A stretch of DNA of 37,937 nucleotides, taken from Hirudo medicinalis. Taxonomy: Eukaryota > Annelida > Clitellata > Hirudinida > Hirudinidae. A program made the translations under genes and the position numbers. Under the pieces are notes generated by a model. That model was given only the letters and a program-made list of their open reading frames with translations. It was not told where the DNA came from and ran no database searches. Where the stretch lies: assembly GCA_011800805.1 (NCBI GenBank), contig MPNW01000504.1, positions 1 to 37,937 on the forward strand, written 5' to 3'. How positions within the stretch are numbered: position 1 is the stretch's first letter; every line of letters begins with the position of its first letter. Of the stretch, positions 1 to 9,717 are shown piece after piece.

Positions 1-80
1 GTGGTGGTAGTGGTGGTGGTAGTTGTTTTATGTTGTATATTTTATGTTGTATGTTGTATGTTGTATGTTTTAAGTTGTTG
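1..80. repeat. GT-rich degenerate simple repeat
   Basis: The window opens with GTG/GTA triplets, followed by several copies of a TGTATGT-like unit. This is low-complexity sequence with no coding signal. It may continue to the left of the window. Confidence 0.7.
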
Positions 81-949
81 TGTATTGTAAGTGTCCCTGT
101 ATGCTTAATTTTCTTAATTACTTTTAATTTTCATTGACAGACACAACTTGTGTATTGTGGTCATTTAATTTGAAAATGTTGGAAATAAAAATTCAAATTG
201 TTGGAAATAAAATAAAAATAAATAAATGAATGAAATAAATTAATAGTTATCATTAATTAGGCTAAACAATTTAATAATTCTTTTAATAAACTAAAATAAA
301 GATTAGAAACAGCTGGGACACCGAAACTCAACTACAAATAATGCAGTTCATGAAGGCCTAAAAGCATTCCGAGCAGTTTATTCCTTCTTCTGAGACTTGT
401 GGTCAGGAACCGTGACCAAGTTGGTGTCGCGTGAAATTGCCAAACGATCCACGACTGAGATCGAAACTATCATTTAATGACCTGCGAAAAGTCGATGTCT
501 TCGCATTTGAATTGATGACGAGTTGTCGGAGACTTTGAACTTCTAATTAAGGTTTCCACCAACGAAGAACTGAAGACTGAGAGTCCGCAGGTGAATTTTG
601 AAGAAGATGAAGGATGGAATCAGACAGGAAGGAGATGGCAAGCTCCACCGAGGCTGATGACAAAATGATGGTGAAAGGATGGAGAGGATTAAGTAGAGGC
701 AGTTTTTAAACTCATAAATTTGTAAACATTCGTATTGAGCCATCACAATTACAAGAATGAGGTCTCGAGAGTGAAATTGATTGGTGTTATTCAATCCAAT
801 CAGTTACTCATCGGAAGAGAAAACGTAAATAATCAAAAGCATGTATAAAGCAAATAAATCTTATAAATTGTAAATATCGTGCAGTATTCTTTAATGTGTT
901 CATTTGATTTTGTTTCCTTACAATGGATGTGCCAACCAGTAATTTGTTA
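81..949. other. AT-rich non-coding stretch
   Basis: No supported gene. An 83-codon minus-strand open frame at 543-794 has no recognisable similarity and looks like chance. A short minus-strand stretch near 381-455 ends in a stop and follows an AG, so it could be a terminal exon, but nothing supports that further. Confidence 0.5.
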
Positions 950-1089
950 ATGAGGTCGGTCTGATGGCGTGAGAGTGTGCTTCATTAAAGCTGTCCCTGA
1001 GTTATTTAATTTTAGTTTCTTTTGTGGCTTTAATGTTTGCTTTTAAGGCATTTTGTTGAATAAAATTTCTCTAAATTAAAAAAAAAGTC
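950..1089 (+). mobile_element. LINE-like 3' tail, copy 1
   Basis: This segment resembles 34286-34423. Both carry a GGTC(A/G)GTCTGA block, a GTGCTTC/GCGCTTCC block, then TTAA(A/G)GCTG, then an AT-rich part with an AATAAA-like signal and a terminal run of A (here 1078-1086). A conserved folded block followed by a poly-A end is what the 3' end of a non-LTR retrotransposon, or a SINE sharing that end, looks like. No protein-coding part is attached, so this is a 5'-truncated insertion. The family is not identified. Confidence 0.5.
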
Positions 1090-3162
1090 AATAAATTTAA
1101 ACGAAAACATTGGCCAACAAAAGTTCGAATCTCAAACCTTTTTAATAAAAATCCAGATGAATTTGAAATTCTTCACAATTTTCAATCGTTTCAATCGAGT
1201 GTTGGACATGATTCCTTCGAATGAACAACTCCTGCGTTTGCTGGATTACTTTTAATTTTTATGAGGAATTGTTCTAAGAATTTATTATCAACAGCACAAC
1301 TGATTTAATGTTTTGAATTGAAAATCTAATAAACAAAAAATGATCTCCAGATTAATGTTACATTTTCTTTCATTGCATGTTACAAATGAATTTTTTTAAA
1401 TTGATATTTAAATGGGTATTTTTTGCAAAAACCATCTTTTGTATTCAAATATACTTTATTACTGGAGGAACAAATTAATTAATTGATTTTAATTACTTTA
1501 AATTGATTTAAAGTTAATTTAATATTAATTCGACATAAAACTAAATGATAAATATTTAATGCTACAAACAAATGTCACCCAACTATTATTGCTACTTTTT
1601 TATTATATTTTTTATTAGTTATTATTTTTATATTAATATATTTTGCTAATTAACAACAATCACTCAGCAGTTAATTATTTTTAAGAAGAATTTACTCAAA
1701 TGATTTTTAAATGGATCCGAAATGTGTCCGTAAATGTAAATTAATCGGGTGGCAATTAACTTCCACATGAAAGATTATTTTGCTTCTTTTCTCTGTAATT
1801 TTATTTTATTTTTTTCCAATTTCTTTCAATTACTTTGCAGAAACTTTCTTTAACACTTTTAAGGAGGAATCGAATTACAAGGACGGATACCAAATGGATG
1901 AGATTTTCAGATTTTACGAGCTCAAAATTATTTCACTTTGGTGTAGCATTTTTTTTTTTCAATTCAAAAAAACGTGGACTCCTTTCATCGTTTCAATAAT
2001 TCTCTTTTATTCTCCTGAAAATATGAAAAATGAAATCATCGTGCGAATGAAATGCAAGGAGGTTTTTTTTAATTCGTGCATTTTTTAAAATCTGCTCATC
2101 TGTAATTAGTTATTAATTAATTTATATATTTGATAACTTTAATTAGTATTTAATTATTTTGGTGATAATAATAATGTTAATAACTGTACTAGGTTAATGT
2201 TATAATGATTACAATTAAAATTATTATGTTTGCAACAGTTATAATCTTTTCTAAATAAATACCTTTAATGATAATAATAATAATATATCGGAGAAAATAT
2301 ATGAGCAGAGTGTTTTTGGATGTTTTCTTGCTTACGACGATGGCGACAAACGATGATTCATCATACTTGTTATTATTTCTAATATTCTCCAGTGACATTA
2401 AAACTCTTGTTGTTGTTGCTAAAAATGATTTATTAGCGAATAAATCAGCATTTTGTTTTGATAAATTGTAAACAAGTCGTCATGGGATGTCAGTAGACTT
2501 TGATGTGTGAGCTAATGGTGTGTTGTTGTATGTGTTTTGCATGTCGTATGTGTTTCGTATTTTGTATGTTTTGTACGCAATATGTGTTTCGCATGTTGGA
2601 CGTGTTTTGTATTATGTGTGTTTCGTATTTTGTTAGTTATCCTTGTTTTGTCTGCAATGAATATCCGATGACAGAAAGCTTTCATCGGAGCAAGTTATTG
2701 CTCATTAATGACCGGAACTACGACTGCACTCAAGTATTTTCGAATACAATTTTCAAAACATAATAAATATATCGAAAGATATGTATAATTAGAATCGCAG
2801 ACATATAAACATTATTGTGTTTACATTTCAACAAATATGTTTAAAAACATTTGAGAAATCTGTTAAAAAATAATTTCAGTTATTAATTCGAAATGAATAA
2901 TTAAAAAATAATTTAAAATATTATATTATATTCAAAATATATGATTCGATCACATAGCTTTCACAGCAGCATTTATATTCATTATAAAAGTTTTAATTTT
3001 AATTACAAAAATTAATTTGATTTTCCAGAAAAAGGTCAACCATGACTTTCAACTTGCAGATGATGAAATAGTCCCGCGTTAAATTATCATGTTTACAATA
3101 AACTGCTCAATATTTTCGCTGTAAATTGAACTAAGCTCGCCATTTAGAGGAGATTGCTTCTT
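1090..3162. other. AT-rich non-coding stretch
   Basis: Strongly AT-rich with many short open frames, none recognisable. At 2500-2640 there are degenerate units of about 20 bases (TGTGTTTCGTATTTTG-like), probably a decayed minisatellite; the open frame across it is cysteine and phenylalanine rich only because of the repeat. Nothing else was seen. Confidence 0.5.
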
Positions 3163-3317
3163 CAGCTATTATTATTATTTTTATTATTTTTATTATTGTT
3201 GTTTATTAAAGTCCGTTGCACAGCTAGATGTTCAGGACGGTGTTCCCTCAACTGGATTCGAATCCCTGCTGCCATCGTGAGAGGAGGAAGTCTTAACCAT
3301 TAGATTTTGGGGGCATA
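3163..3317 (-). mobile_element. tRNA-Glu-like SINE (SINE-B)
   Basis: Read on the minus strand, the head starts GCCCCCAAAATCTAATGG, has TGGTTAAGAC as an A-box-like block, and carries GGATTCGAATCC as a B box, close to the RNA polymerase III consensus GGTTCGANTCC. The order and spacing follow a tRNA-Glu gene, with CTC at the anticodon place, but the acceptor and anticodon stems no longer pair well, so it is not a working tRNA. A tRNA-unrelated body of about 50 bases follows (GAGGGAACACCGTCC, then CTAGCTGTGCAACGGAC). The element ends in an AAT-type tail near 3165-3200. A related head is seen at 25714-25775. Confidence 0.65.
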
Positions 3318-3926
3318 GTTTTAAGTACGAAAACTGTCACTAAATCTTTATTTGTAGTTTTTAATAACCGACTGATCAGTTTTCCTTTTATTTTAAATTT
3401 TTCCTATAATTCCTGATCCAGTGACAGTCCCTCCAGAGTAATGCTTCTGTCGAAGCTTTTCATGATGGTAAAGGCACCTCCAAAAAAGGAGTGCATTGAC
3501 AAACAAAACTTGTGAAGTATTGGAAAACCTGGAGGAGTCTCAGATGTTGTAGTTGATGGATTGGTTCCTGGAGTTAATTTTGATGTCATTCAAGGTGTTG
3601 CTTCGTTTGCTCACCTGAATGACAATGCTTTCATCACCGTCAGAAGAAAACGTGAAAGCTTGCAACTGCAACTGTTGCCTTTGTTGCAATTTAGAATTGC
3701 TCGTCAACATTTTATCTTTTATGTTATATTTTAGTTTCATTTCCATAATCAAATATTTGACATTTGTATATAAAATTTTAATTTTACTTTTAAATATTCA
3801 TGTAACTTTAAATTTTAAATTTTCGTATTTTCATGTGACGATGAGACATTTAGAGGTCGAAACTGATCGATCGGTAAACAAATTACAAATGTAGATTTAG
3901 TGACAAAGTTTCTTCGTACTTAAAAC
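3318..3926. mobile_element. 609 bp element with terminal inverted repeats
   Basis: The left end (3318-3356) begins GTTTTAAGTACGAA and runs into GTCACTAAATC. The complement of the right end (3884-3926) reads GTTTTAAGTACGAAGAAAC and then also GTCACTAAATC. The similarity continues inward (ACCGA-TGATCAGTTT on the left, ACCGATCGATCAGTTT on the right), giving imperfect inverted repeats of about 70 bp. The size and structure fit a non-autonomous DNA transposon (MITE-like), although no clear target-site duplication is visible. The interior has a 70-codon open frame on the plus strand (3516-3728) that I do not recognise. The left end directly abuts the SINE at 3163-3317. Confidence 0.6.
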
Positions 3927-5169
3927 AATACAAGCACATAACTGAAAACCAGTCTCCTCCAAATGGTGAGCTTAGTTTAACAAAGCTTGTTGAAGATTAG
4001 ATATATAAATTAAATTGATATCAAATCATTGAAATTGTTGATGTTATTAATTAATGTCAGTAAAATATGTTGAATATTATTATCCTAATTAACCGAATTC
4101 TCACTCCGCTCCATTTGTGTTCACAAATTATTCCTCCTATTTTTTCTTGCTAAAATCAAATTAAACAATTCAGGACCTTGTAATGCAATTGCAAAAAGAT
4201 TTTAAAAAATTTAGAATGCACGAATAATGACAATAATGTCAATTTTTATCAAATTGCGAAAAACCTAAAACGCAACCAAAAAACAGGAATGATTTGTTGT
4301 TTGGAAACCAAAAAATATATAATTTACCCGTAAATCAGTCAATTGATTTTAATTAGAAATACTTGATCATCTACTTTAATAAATCACTCAAGTTTTGTTT
4401 TACTAGGAATATTACTTGAACATTGAAATTATAGTCGGCATAAATCATTACAAATGCTGTATTCATTTCAGCAAAATGTCTGAAATATTCTGAAATGTTA
4501 GCAAAAAAACATCAGGTCCATTCATAACTGTCTGCTGAAACATCTGCCAAACGTCAAGCAGAAAACGCGCGAAGAAAAAAATTCTAGACATGTCAAGGAT
4601 GAATTTCTTCAGATTAATCATGTTAATTGAAATTTGTGAACATCTTCATTGATGTTGATAATCGTCTTGTGCGGATGGAAAAAGGTGAATAATACATTGA
4701 TTTAATGTAAGAAGGTGATTTTCTTCCTTGATTTTCAAAGCAAAACATTATTCAAAGACTTGCTCACAAATACTGCCAACAAATAATAAAATAAAATAAA
4801 AATAAAAATTATTTATAAAAATGTACAAAAAAAAAATTATAAAAATAAAAATACTTTAATAATTCAACGTGTTACTTTTTTCACTCCTCAGAATTATTCG
4901 CAAAAGTTTAATTAAAATTAAAATCGTTCCAAGACTTCCACCGTGCGGAGATCCACCAGTCATCCTCATGTCGTTGATAAATTGTCACTTATTGGGATTA
5001 TCAAATTAATATGTTATTCTAGATTTATTAATGAGATTATTATTAGTTAATGTAATATTTTGGATTATTTATTGAGATTATTAAAATATTATAACATTCT
5101 GGTTTAATTTCATCATTAATTTCTCCAATAATCTCTGAAAAATACGTGAAAATCGAACGGAATGCTTGC
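3927..5169. other. AT-rich non-coding stretch
   Basis: No open frame with coding character on either strand, and no repeat beyond short A- and T-runs (for example 4785-4850). Nothing else was seen. Confidence 0.5.
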
Positions 5170-5215
5170 GGAATGAAGGAATGAAGGAATGAAGGAATGA
5201 AGGAATGAAGGAATG
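5170..5215 (+). repeat. 8-bp minisatellite (GGAATGAA)n
   Basis: Five to six nearly perfect tandem copies of GGAATGAA. Minus-strand open frames across it (repeated SFLHSFIP) are artefacts of the repeat. Confidence 0.85.
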
Positions 5216-5365
5216 TTTGTACCTTCAACGAACAAAGCATTCGTCAGCAAGTACTTGAATATTTCAAACAGAAATGCGATATTTATTCCTTTTGTCAACT
5301 TGTTGCCTTCAACCATTTTTCAAGAATGTCTGCCTCATGGAAGTGATTGAAAATATCTGTCCTTC

Positions 5366-5650
5366 TTTATTTCATCCATTCGTCCATCCAAGCATTGGTG
5401 ATGTCATCCATCCATCCTTCCTTTCTTGTTTCTACAGATCATTCAGTTCGACCATTCATTCATTTATCACTCCAACCATCCATCCTGCCATTCATCCAAA
5501 TACCCATACATCCATCAAACTATCCATCTACCCATCCATCTATCTATCCATCCATTCATCTACCCATCCATCCATCCATTCATCCACCTATCCATCCATG
5601 CACCCATCCATCCAATCACCCATGCATTCATCCATTCAGCCATCCATCCT
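5366..5650 (+). repeat. (CCAT)n/(CATT)n tetranucleotide array
   Basis: About 280 bp of imperfect CCAT and CATT units with interspersed CTAT. All three plus-strand frames stay open because the four-base unit has no stop, which produces fake H/P/S/I-rich proteins. I treat it as a microsatellite, not a gene. Confidence 0.85.
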
Positions 5651-5924
5651 CTTGACTTCAAGTTATCTCAGAGCTACAATGGTTGTCTTAAAAAGCACGA
5701 GCACCAGGTCCTGACAAACAAGGCGGCCATGTTGTTTGTTTTAAGACTGAAAACAGTTTCTTTCTTCTCCGTTGTCCTCTCCCAGCATCTCATCTGTGAT
5801 TTCTTGGATTTATTCATGTTTTAGTGACTTTGATGTTATCTTCATTTATTTCTTTGTTGCAATGTGTGGCGATTTCGTCACATATTAATAAGTTGTCATT
5901 AATGTAATTATTATTACTATTGCA
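5651..5924. other. non-coding spacer
   Basis: A slightly GC-richer piece (5690-5790) follows the array, then AT-rich DNA. No supported gene. Confidence 0.4.
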
Positions 5925-7500
5925 TTTTTTTTCTCGGCCACACAAACATTAACAACCGAAAGGTTTAATGTCCGCAAAAGGGTCCGAGATCTCCCTGGAC
6001 ATGTGGATTAAAAGGACAAGCCGTAATACAAAATGTTAATCGCACCGAACAACATCAACCATTAATGTCACCGAGAATTCGCCATCGCAGTGGTCCTCCT
6101 TCTTCGATGGCCCTTCGGTGGCCCTCCATATCTTGTAGCTCTGATTGAGAACAGAAGTTACGATGTTCATAAGGCCTGTCCTTGGAACACCGCAATCTTT
6201 CCAAAATCTAAATGATTTTTTGGGCATCACTCCTCTCCAGTTTCATATAAATGCGCCAACATTTAGCAGCAATCTCTGAGTGTAAACTGGAGCACTTCTC
6301 AGCATCCAAGCATGAATATCTTGAGTGCCATATTTCAAGACTCTGTTGTCGTGCACCCGGTCTAGGTTATAGTCATCTGAGGCAACAGCTACGTCACACA
6401 CTATGTTGGAGTCACTCCTCCATGCACATAAATCTGGTATCTTAATTTGGTGTCTCAAGTCCCTGTTCTGCAGAGATTCGGGGCTCTATTTTTGTTTTGA
6501 AGCCTCTTTTTATTAATTCGATTTCCAATCTTCCCATAACAACATTACGCCTCTCGTGTCTTGCGCCGTCCGTTCTTGGGCATTTCTGGATCAGGTTCCC
6601 CAGCGACTCAAAGGATCGACAACCCTCATCGCATCCCTGGGAGCCTGCGAGTTCCATCTTGAAGTTCTAAGCCTGCATTGCAGTGCAGCAGCCCGGACCT
6701 TCATGCATCTGATGTATTTGAATTCTCGGAATAGCAGCTGAAATCCACTCGCTCATATCAACTCCCTTGGTGAATGATCTCAATCCGTAGTCATCTCCAG
6801 CTTTGTAGAGGCCCTCTGAAACTGCAGCTTCCCATTCCTGTTTTGAATGTTTTGCCTCCGCTGTTCCGCTTGATTAGAGATCCATTTTCATATTCTTTAT
6901 TTATCAATGAGATTTTCTTCGTTCAGTTAAGTTTCTCGCTTATGAGGTCAAAGAACTCTTAGTTTTCCTTATGAATCATGTGATATCTCAACCACAAACT
7001 GTTTCAGTTTTACAGACTGTCGAAGGAGACTGTACTGTCGTTTATTCCCTCCTACCCATCAGACGCAGGTGGCATCACCGAACTCTCCGAATTTTCAGGA
7101 TGTCTCAGAGCCTCAGAATCCTGGAAGACATTGCTTAGAAGGCTCTTGTATCAAGGCTTGTTTCTAATTCTTCTTATTTGCTTTAAACTCATGTCTGGGA
7201 AGTGCCTAAAGAGATCAATGTTGATTCTCTTTCTTTCCCATGATCGTTCAGTCCAACTTCGGCTTTGGACATCCTCTTCGTTGAAGCATCTTGAATTATT
7301 CTCATCAATTGTCTCCAAGCAATCCGAATGCTGGGATTGCCACTCGACTAATAGCGTTTGAATATTCTCTGAAAAACTGCCGATGCATTGTTGGAAAATA
7401 GTCTTGTATTCTATTTGCCTTCTAAGTCCTCGAATAACGGCTAAGGTTCGGTGTGAAAGTGTTTGTGGAGTTCTACATTGATGAATTTAAATCCTTAAAT
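5925..7500 (-). mobile_element. degenerate R2/NeSL-like LINE, internally deleted
   Basis: On the minus strand this is a non-LTR retrotransposon of the group with a restriction-like endonuclease (RLE). Near 7150-7490 there are two N-terminal motifs, SHRTLAVIRGLRRQIEYK and HFPDMSLKQIRRIRNKP, matching the FP-x-R-T-x-x-x-I-x-x-R-R-x-x-YK block found before the reverse transcriptase in R2-like proteins. Near 6470-6840 come GLRSFTKGVDMSEWIS and a zinc-knuckle region CDEGC...LGNLIQKCP followed by RHERRN and EPRI. Near 6300-6460 is the endonuclease core, IPDLCAWRSDSNIVCDVAVA. Residues at 6130-6230 resemble the family C-terminus. A T8 run at 5925-5932 would be the poly-A end. The reverse transcriptase domain is missing, there are several stops, and the knuckle histidine is Asn (LGN for LGH). 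This is a dead copy. Confidence 0.8.
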
Positions 7501-8195
7501 GAACCATTTGATTAGTAATAACAATTATATTATCCATGTAACATACCAACTTATAATATAATTTTCTTGGTAGCATAATATCAAAATCTAAGTTAAAACG
7601 TTTAAAAGTCGAAAATAATAATTTTAATTATTAAGATTTTAATCTAAAAGATTTGAATATGTATATATATCGTAATTTGAATATCTACATATTCTCTTGT
7701 GATGAAAATTACTTCCGACTAGAGATGGAGGGTTTGTTCCGAATGAGGATACCGATTACGATTGTCTGAATCTCACTATTTGCTCATTAATATTCAGTGT
7801 TTTGGGGTTGTTAATTAAGATTTACGATGACCCTTAACACGTGTGACGCTTGCTTTATCGAGGATTACTCAGGCTTCATTTTCATAATTTATTCGCAATA
7901 ATTAATTTGTCCATAAATGGAGGATTTTTTTTTCTCTTTACATTTCCCCAGGTACTTGCATAATATTATTCAGATTTCACATTTCTGTATTTATTTACAA
8001 CTAATTTATTCAGAATAATGAAATGGCATCCATAACTAAAAATGAGGGCATTCAATTGAATTAAAACAGCCAATTATCCATACGATAATAATAATTAATT
8101 ATTATAATAATGTGATGATGATCAATTATTTCGATGATGATTATTTTTAATCAATCAATTAATTAGCCAATTATCCGACCAGCTGCTGATTCCTC
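7501..8195. other. AT-rich non-coding stretch
   Basis: No coding signal and no recognisable repeat apart from an AT-rich, ATAATAAT-like part near 8085-8110. Confidence 0.5.
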
Positions 8196-8199
8196 ATAC

Positions 8200-8248
8200 T
8201 CATCATCATCATCATCATCATCGTCGTCGTCGTCATCCTCGTCGTCGG
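8200..8248 (+). repeat. (CAT/CGT)n microsatellite
   Basis: Trinucleotide tract of CAT then CGT units with an interruption. The minus-strand open frame over it is an artefact. Confidence 0.8.
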
Positions 8249-8329
8249 CAAGTGTTTCAACCCATCATGGAGAAACAGAACAAATCCTTTTGAATCCCCG
8301 AAAGTTGGGTGGATTGAAATAATGACTGG

Positions 8330-8432
8330 AAAAGATTGGATGGATTGATTGATGTGTGGATGGATTGACTGGTGGGTGAACGGGTGGATGGATGGATGAA
8401 TGAATTGATGGGCGGATTGACGGGTGGGCAAT
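8330..8432 (-). repeat. (TGGA)n-type degenerate tetranucleotide repeat
   Basis: Degenerate GGAT/TTGA/TGGG units. The complement is the same CCATCC-type repeat seen at 5366-5650. The minus-strand open frame here is repeat-derived. Confidence 0.7.
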
Positions 8433-8796
8433 AATCAATTGTTATTATTATTATTGTTAATTAACAAATGAAGAATAACAGTTTTATAACATCGGACAAA
8501 TTTGTCCCAAATGTTAATGTTCAGCATGATGGATTTTTCGCTAATATATTCGACCTTGTTGATATCATATGGCACCACCACAATTATCAGTGTTTCATCA
8601 TCATCATCAATACCACCATCGTCCGTGTTTATTATGTCATGACATTTAATTTGAATTATTAAAAAATTTTTGCAGAAATTCCTCACATTTCAACATTCTT
8701 GGCGAAAAGTTTGACATAAAGTTGGACTTGAGATATGATTTTATAATTCATTTGGACTTACTAAATTCAAGATAATTGGATGAAAAATTACGTGTA

Positions 8797-8799
<3 letters not shown>

Positions 8800-8838
<39 letters not shown>

Positions 8839-8846
8839 TAATAAGG
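8800..8846 (+). repeat. (AAT)n microsatellite
   Basis: About 15 units of AAT with one AAC interruption. Confidence 0.85.
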
Positions 8847-9050
8847 ATTTATTAATTATAAGGTATAATAATTTGTAATCATTGATAAGCTTTAGTTACG
8901 AGTTTTAAGACAGTTTTGTAGTTGACTTTGTTACAATTTGTAGAATTTAATTTAGAGAACTCCATCGTGTCAACAATTTTTGAAAAAGAATCGACAATTA
9001 GAACCGCAGACATTAGCATAAAAAATTATTGTAATATTATAATTAACTGC

Positions 9051-9058
9051 TGACGTCA
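9051..9058. promoter_or_regulatory. CRE palindrome upstream of the GPCR
   Basis: A perfect TGACGTCA, the consensus cAMP response element bound by CREB/ATF factors, lies about 510 bp upstream of the GPCR start codon. The perfect octamer is rare in such AT-rich sequence. Whether this is the promoter is inference: no convincing TATA box or initiator was found between here and the start codon. Confidence 0.35.
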
Positions 9059-9227
9059 CGGAGTAGTGTAGTTGTGTGTAATTAATTACAATGGGATAGG
9101 TTTGATCTATTTTTAGATGTTGGTCACGTGTCAATGATGTCGATCAATAACAAGGAGATGTTCAACTAGCATTATTTGACCCTTTGATGATGTTACTTGA
9201 CCCTACTTCCGGTGTTTCCAAATTTAT

Positions 9228-9340
9228 TCAACCACCGTCATCGTCATCATCATCATCATCAACAACATCATCAGCAGCAGCAACGTTATCTTCAACATCG
9301 TCATCAACAACAACGTCATCTTCTTCGGCGTCGTCTTCAC
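9228..9340 (+). repeat. (TCA/ACA/GCA)n trinucleotide tract
   Basis: Imperfect trinucleotide repeat, read as poly-Ser/Thr in one frame and poly-His/Gln in another. It sits 220-330 bp upstream of the GPCR start. I do not call it an exon because all frames are biased by the repeat. Confidence 0.75.
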
Positions 9341-9405
9341 TCCTCAAGCTTCCAGTTGCAGATGCATTCGAAGATAACAAAATAAAAACGTTCGATCAAC
9401 ATTTC

Positions 9406-9513
9406 TGATTGAACGCTTGATTGAACGCTTGATTGATAGCTTGATTGATAGCTTGATTGATAGCTTGATTGATAGCTTGATTGAACGCTTGATTGATAGC
9501 TTGATTGATCGTT
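9406..9513 (+). repeat. 12-bp minisatellite before the GPCR start
   Basis: About nine copies of a 12-base unit of the form CTTGATTGATAG, alternating with CTTGATTGAACG. It ends about 50 bp before the GPCR start codon, so it would fall in the 5' untranslated or promoter region. Open frames across it (repeated LIDS or NQAI) are artefacts of a unit length divisible by three. Confidence 0.85.
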
Positions 9514-9561
9514 TGCTTCACCCTCTGGTTGACTTCAAAAGAACGAAAAAATCCATGCGCT

Positions 9562-9717
9562 ATGACGTCATTGGAAACGACCACCTCTGCGATTGGTGGG
9601 TTTTACAACCCCGTCGAGTGGATCATCATCTGCATCTACCTGTCCTTTCTCTCAGTGCTGGGGACAGCGGGTAATGCCCTGGTACTTGTTGTCTTCTACA
9701 GAAAGAAGGACCGACAG
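9562..9717 (+). CDS. Class A GPCR, exon 1 of 3 (N-terminus and TM1)
   Basis: This exon encodes a short extracellular N-terminus (MTSLETTTSAIGGFYNPVEW) and transmembrane helix 1 with the conserved GN of TM1 (TAGNALVLVV), ending in the first intracellular loop (FYRKKDRQ). The donor is CAG|GTGAGT, a near-perfect consensus, in phase 0. That matches the exon at 20117, which opens with TM2. The start at 9562 leaves about 20 residues before TM1. An in-frame ATG at 9505 would add 19 residues, but that stretch is encoded by the minisatellite edge, so I prefer 9562. A further upstream exon cannot be excluded. The receptor would sit in the plasma membrane and couple to G proteins; the ligand is unknown. 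Confidence 0.85.

Noticed and set aside
5274..5824. Long open frames rich in His, Pro, Ser and Ile in all three plus frames
   Set aside because: They follow from a CCAT tetranucleotide array that has no stop in any frame; there is no real protein signal.
6251..7361. Several plus-strand open frames of 60-76 codons
   Set aside because: They lie opposite the minus-strand R2/NeSL-like element and show no domains of their own.
9184..9408. Ser/Thr-rich open frame just upstream of the GPCR, as a possible extra N-terminal exon
   Set aside because: The sequence is a trinucleotide repeat and there is no clear donor joining it to exon 1.
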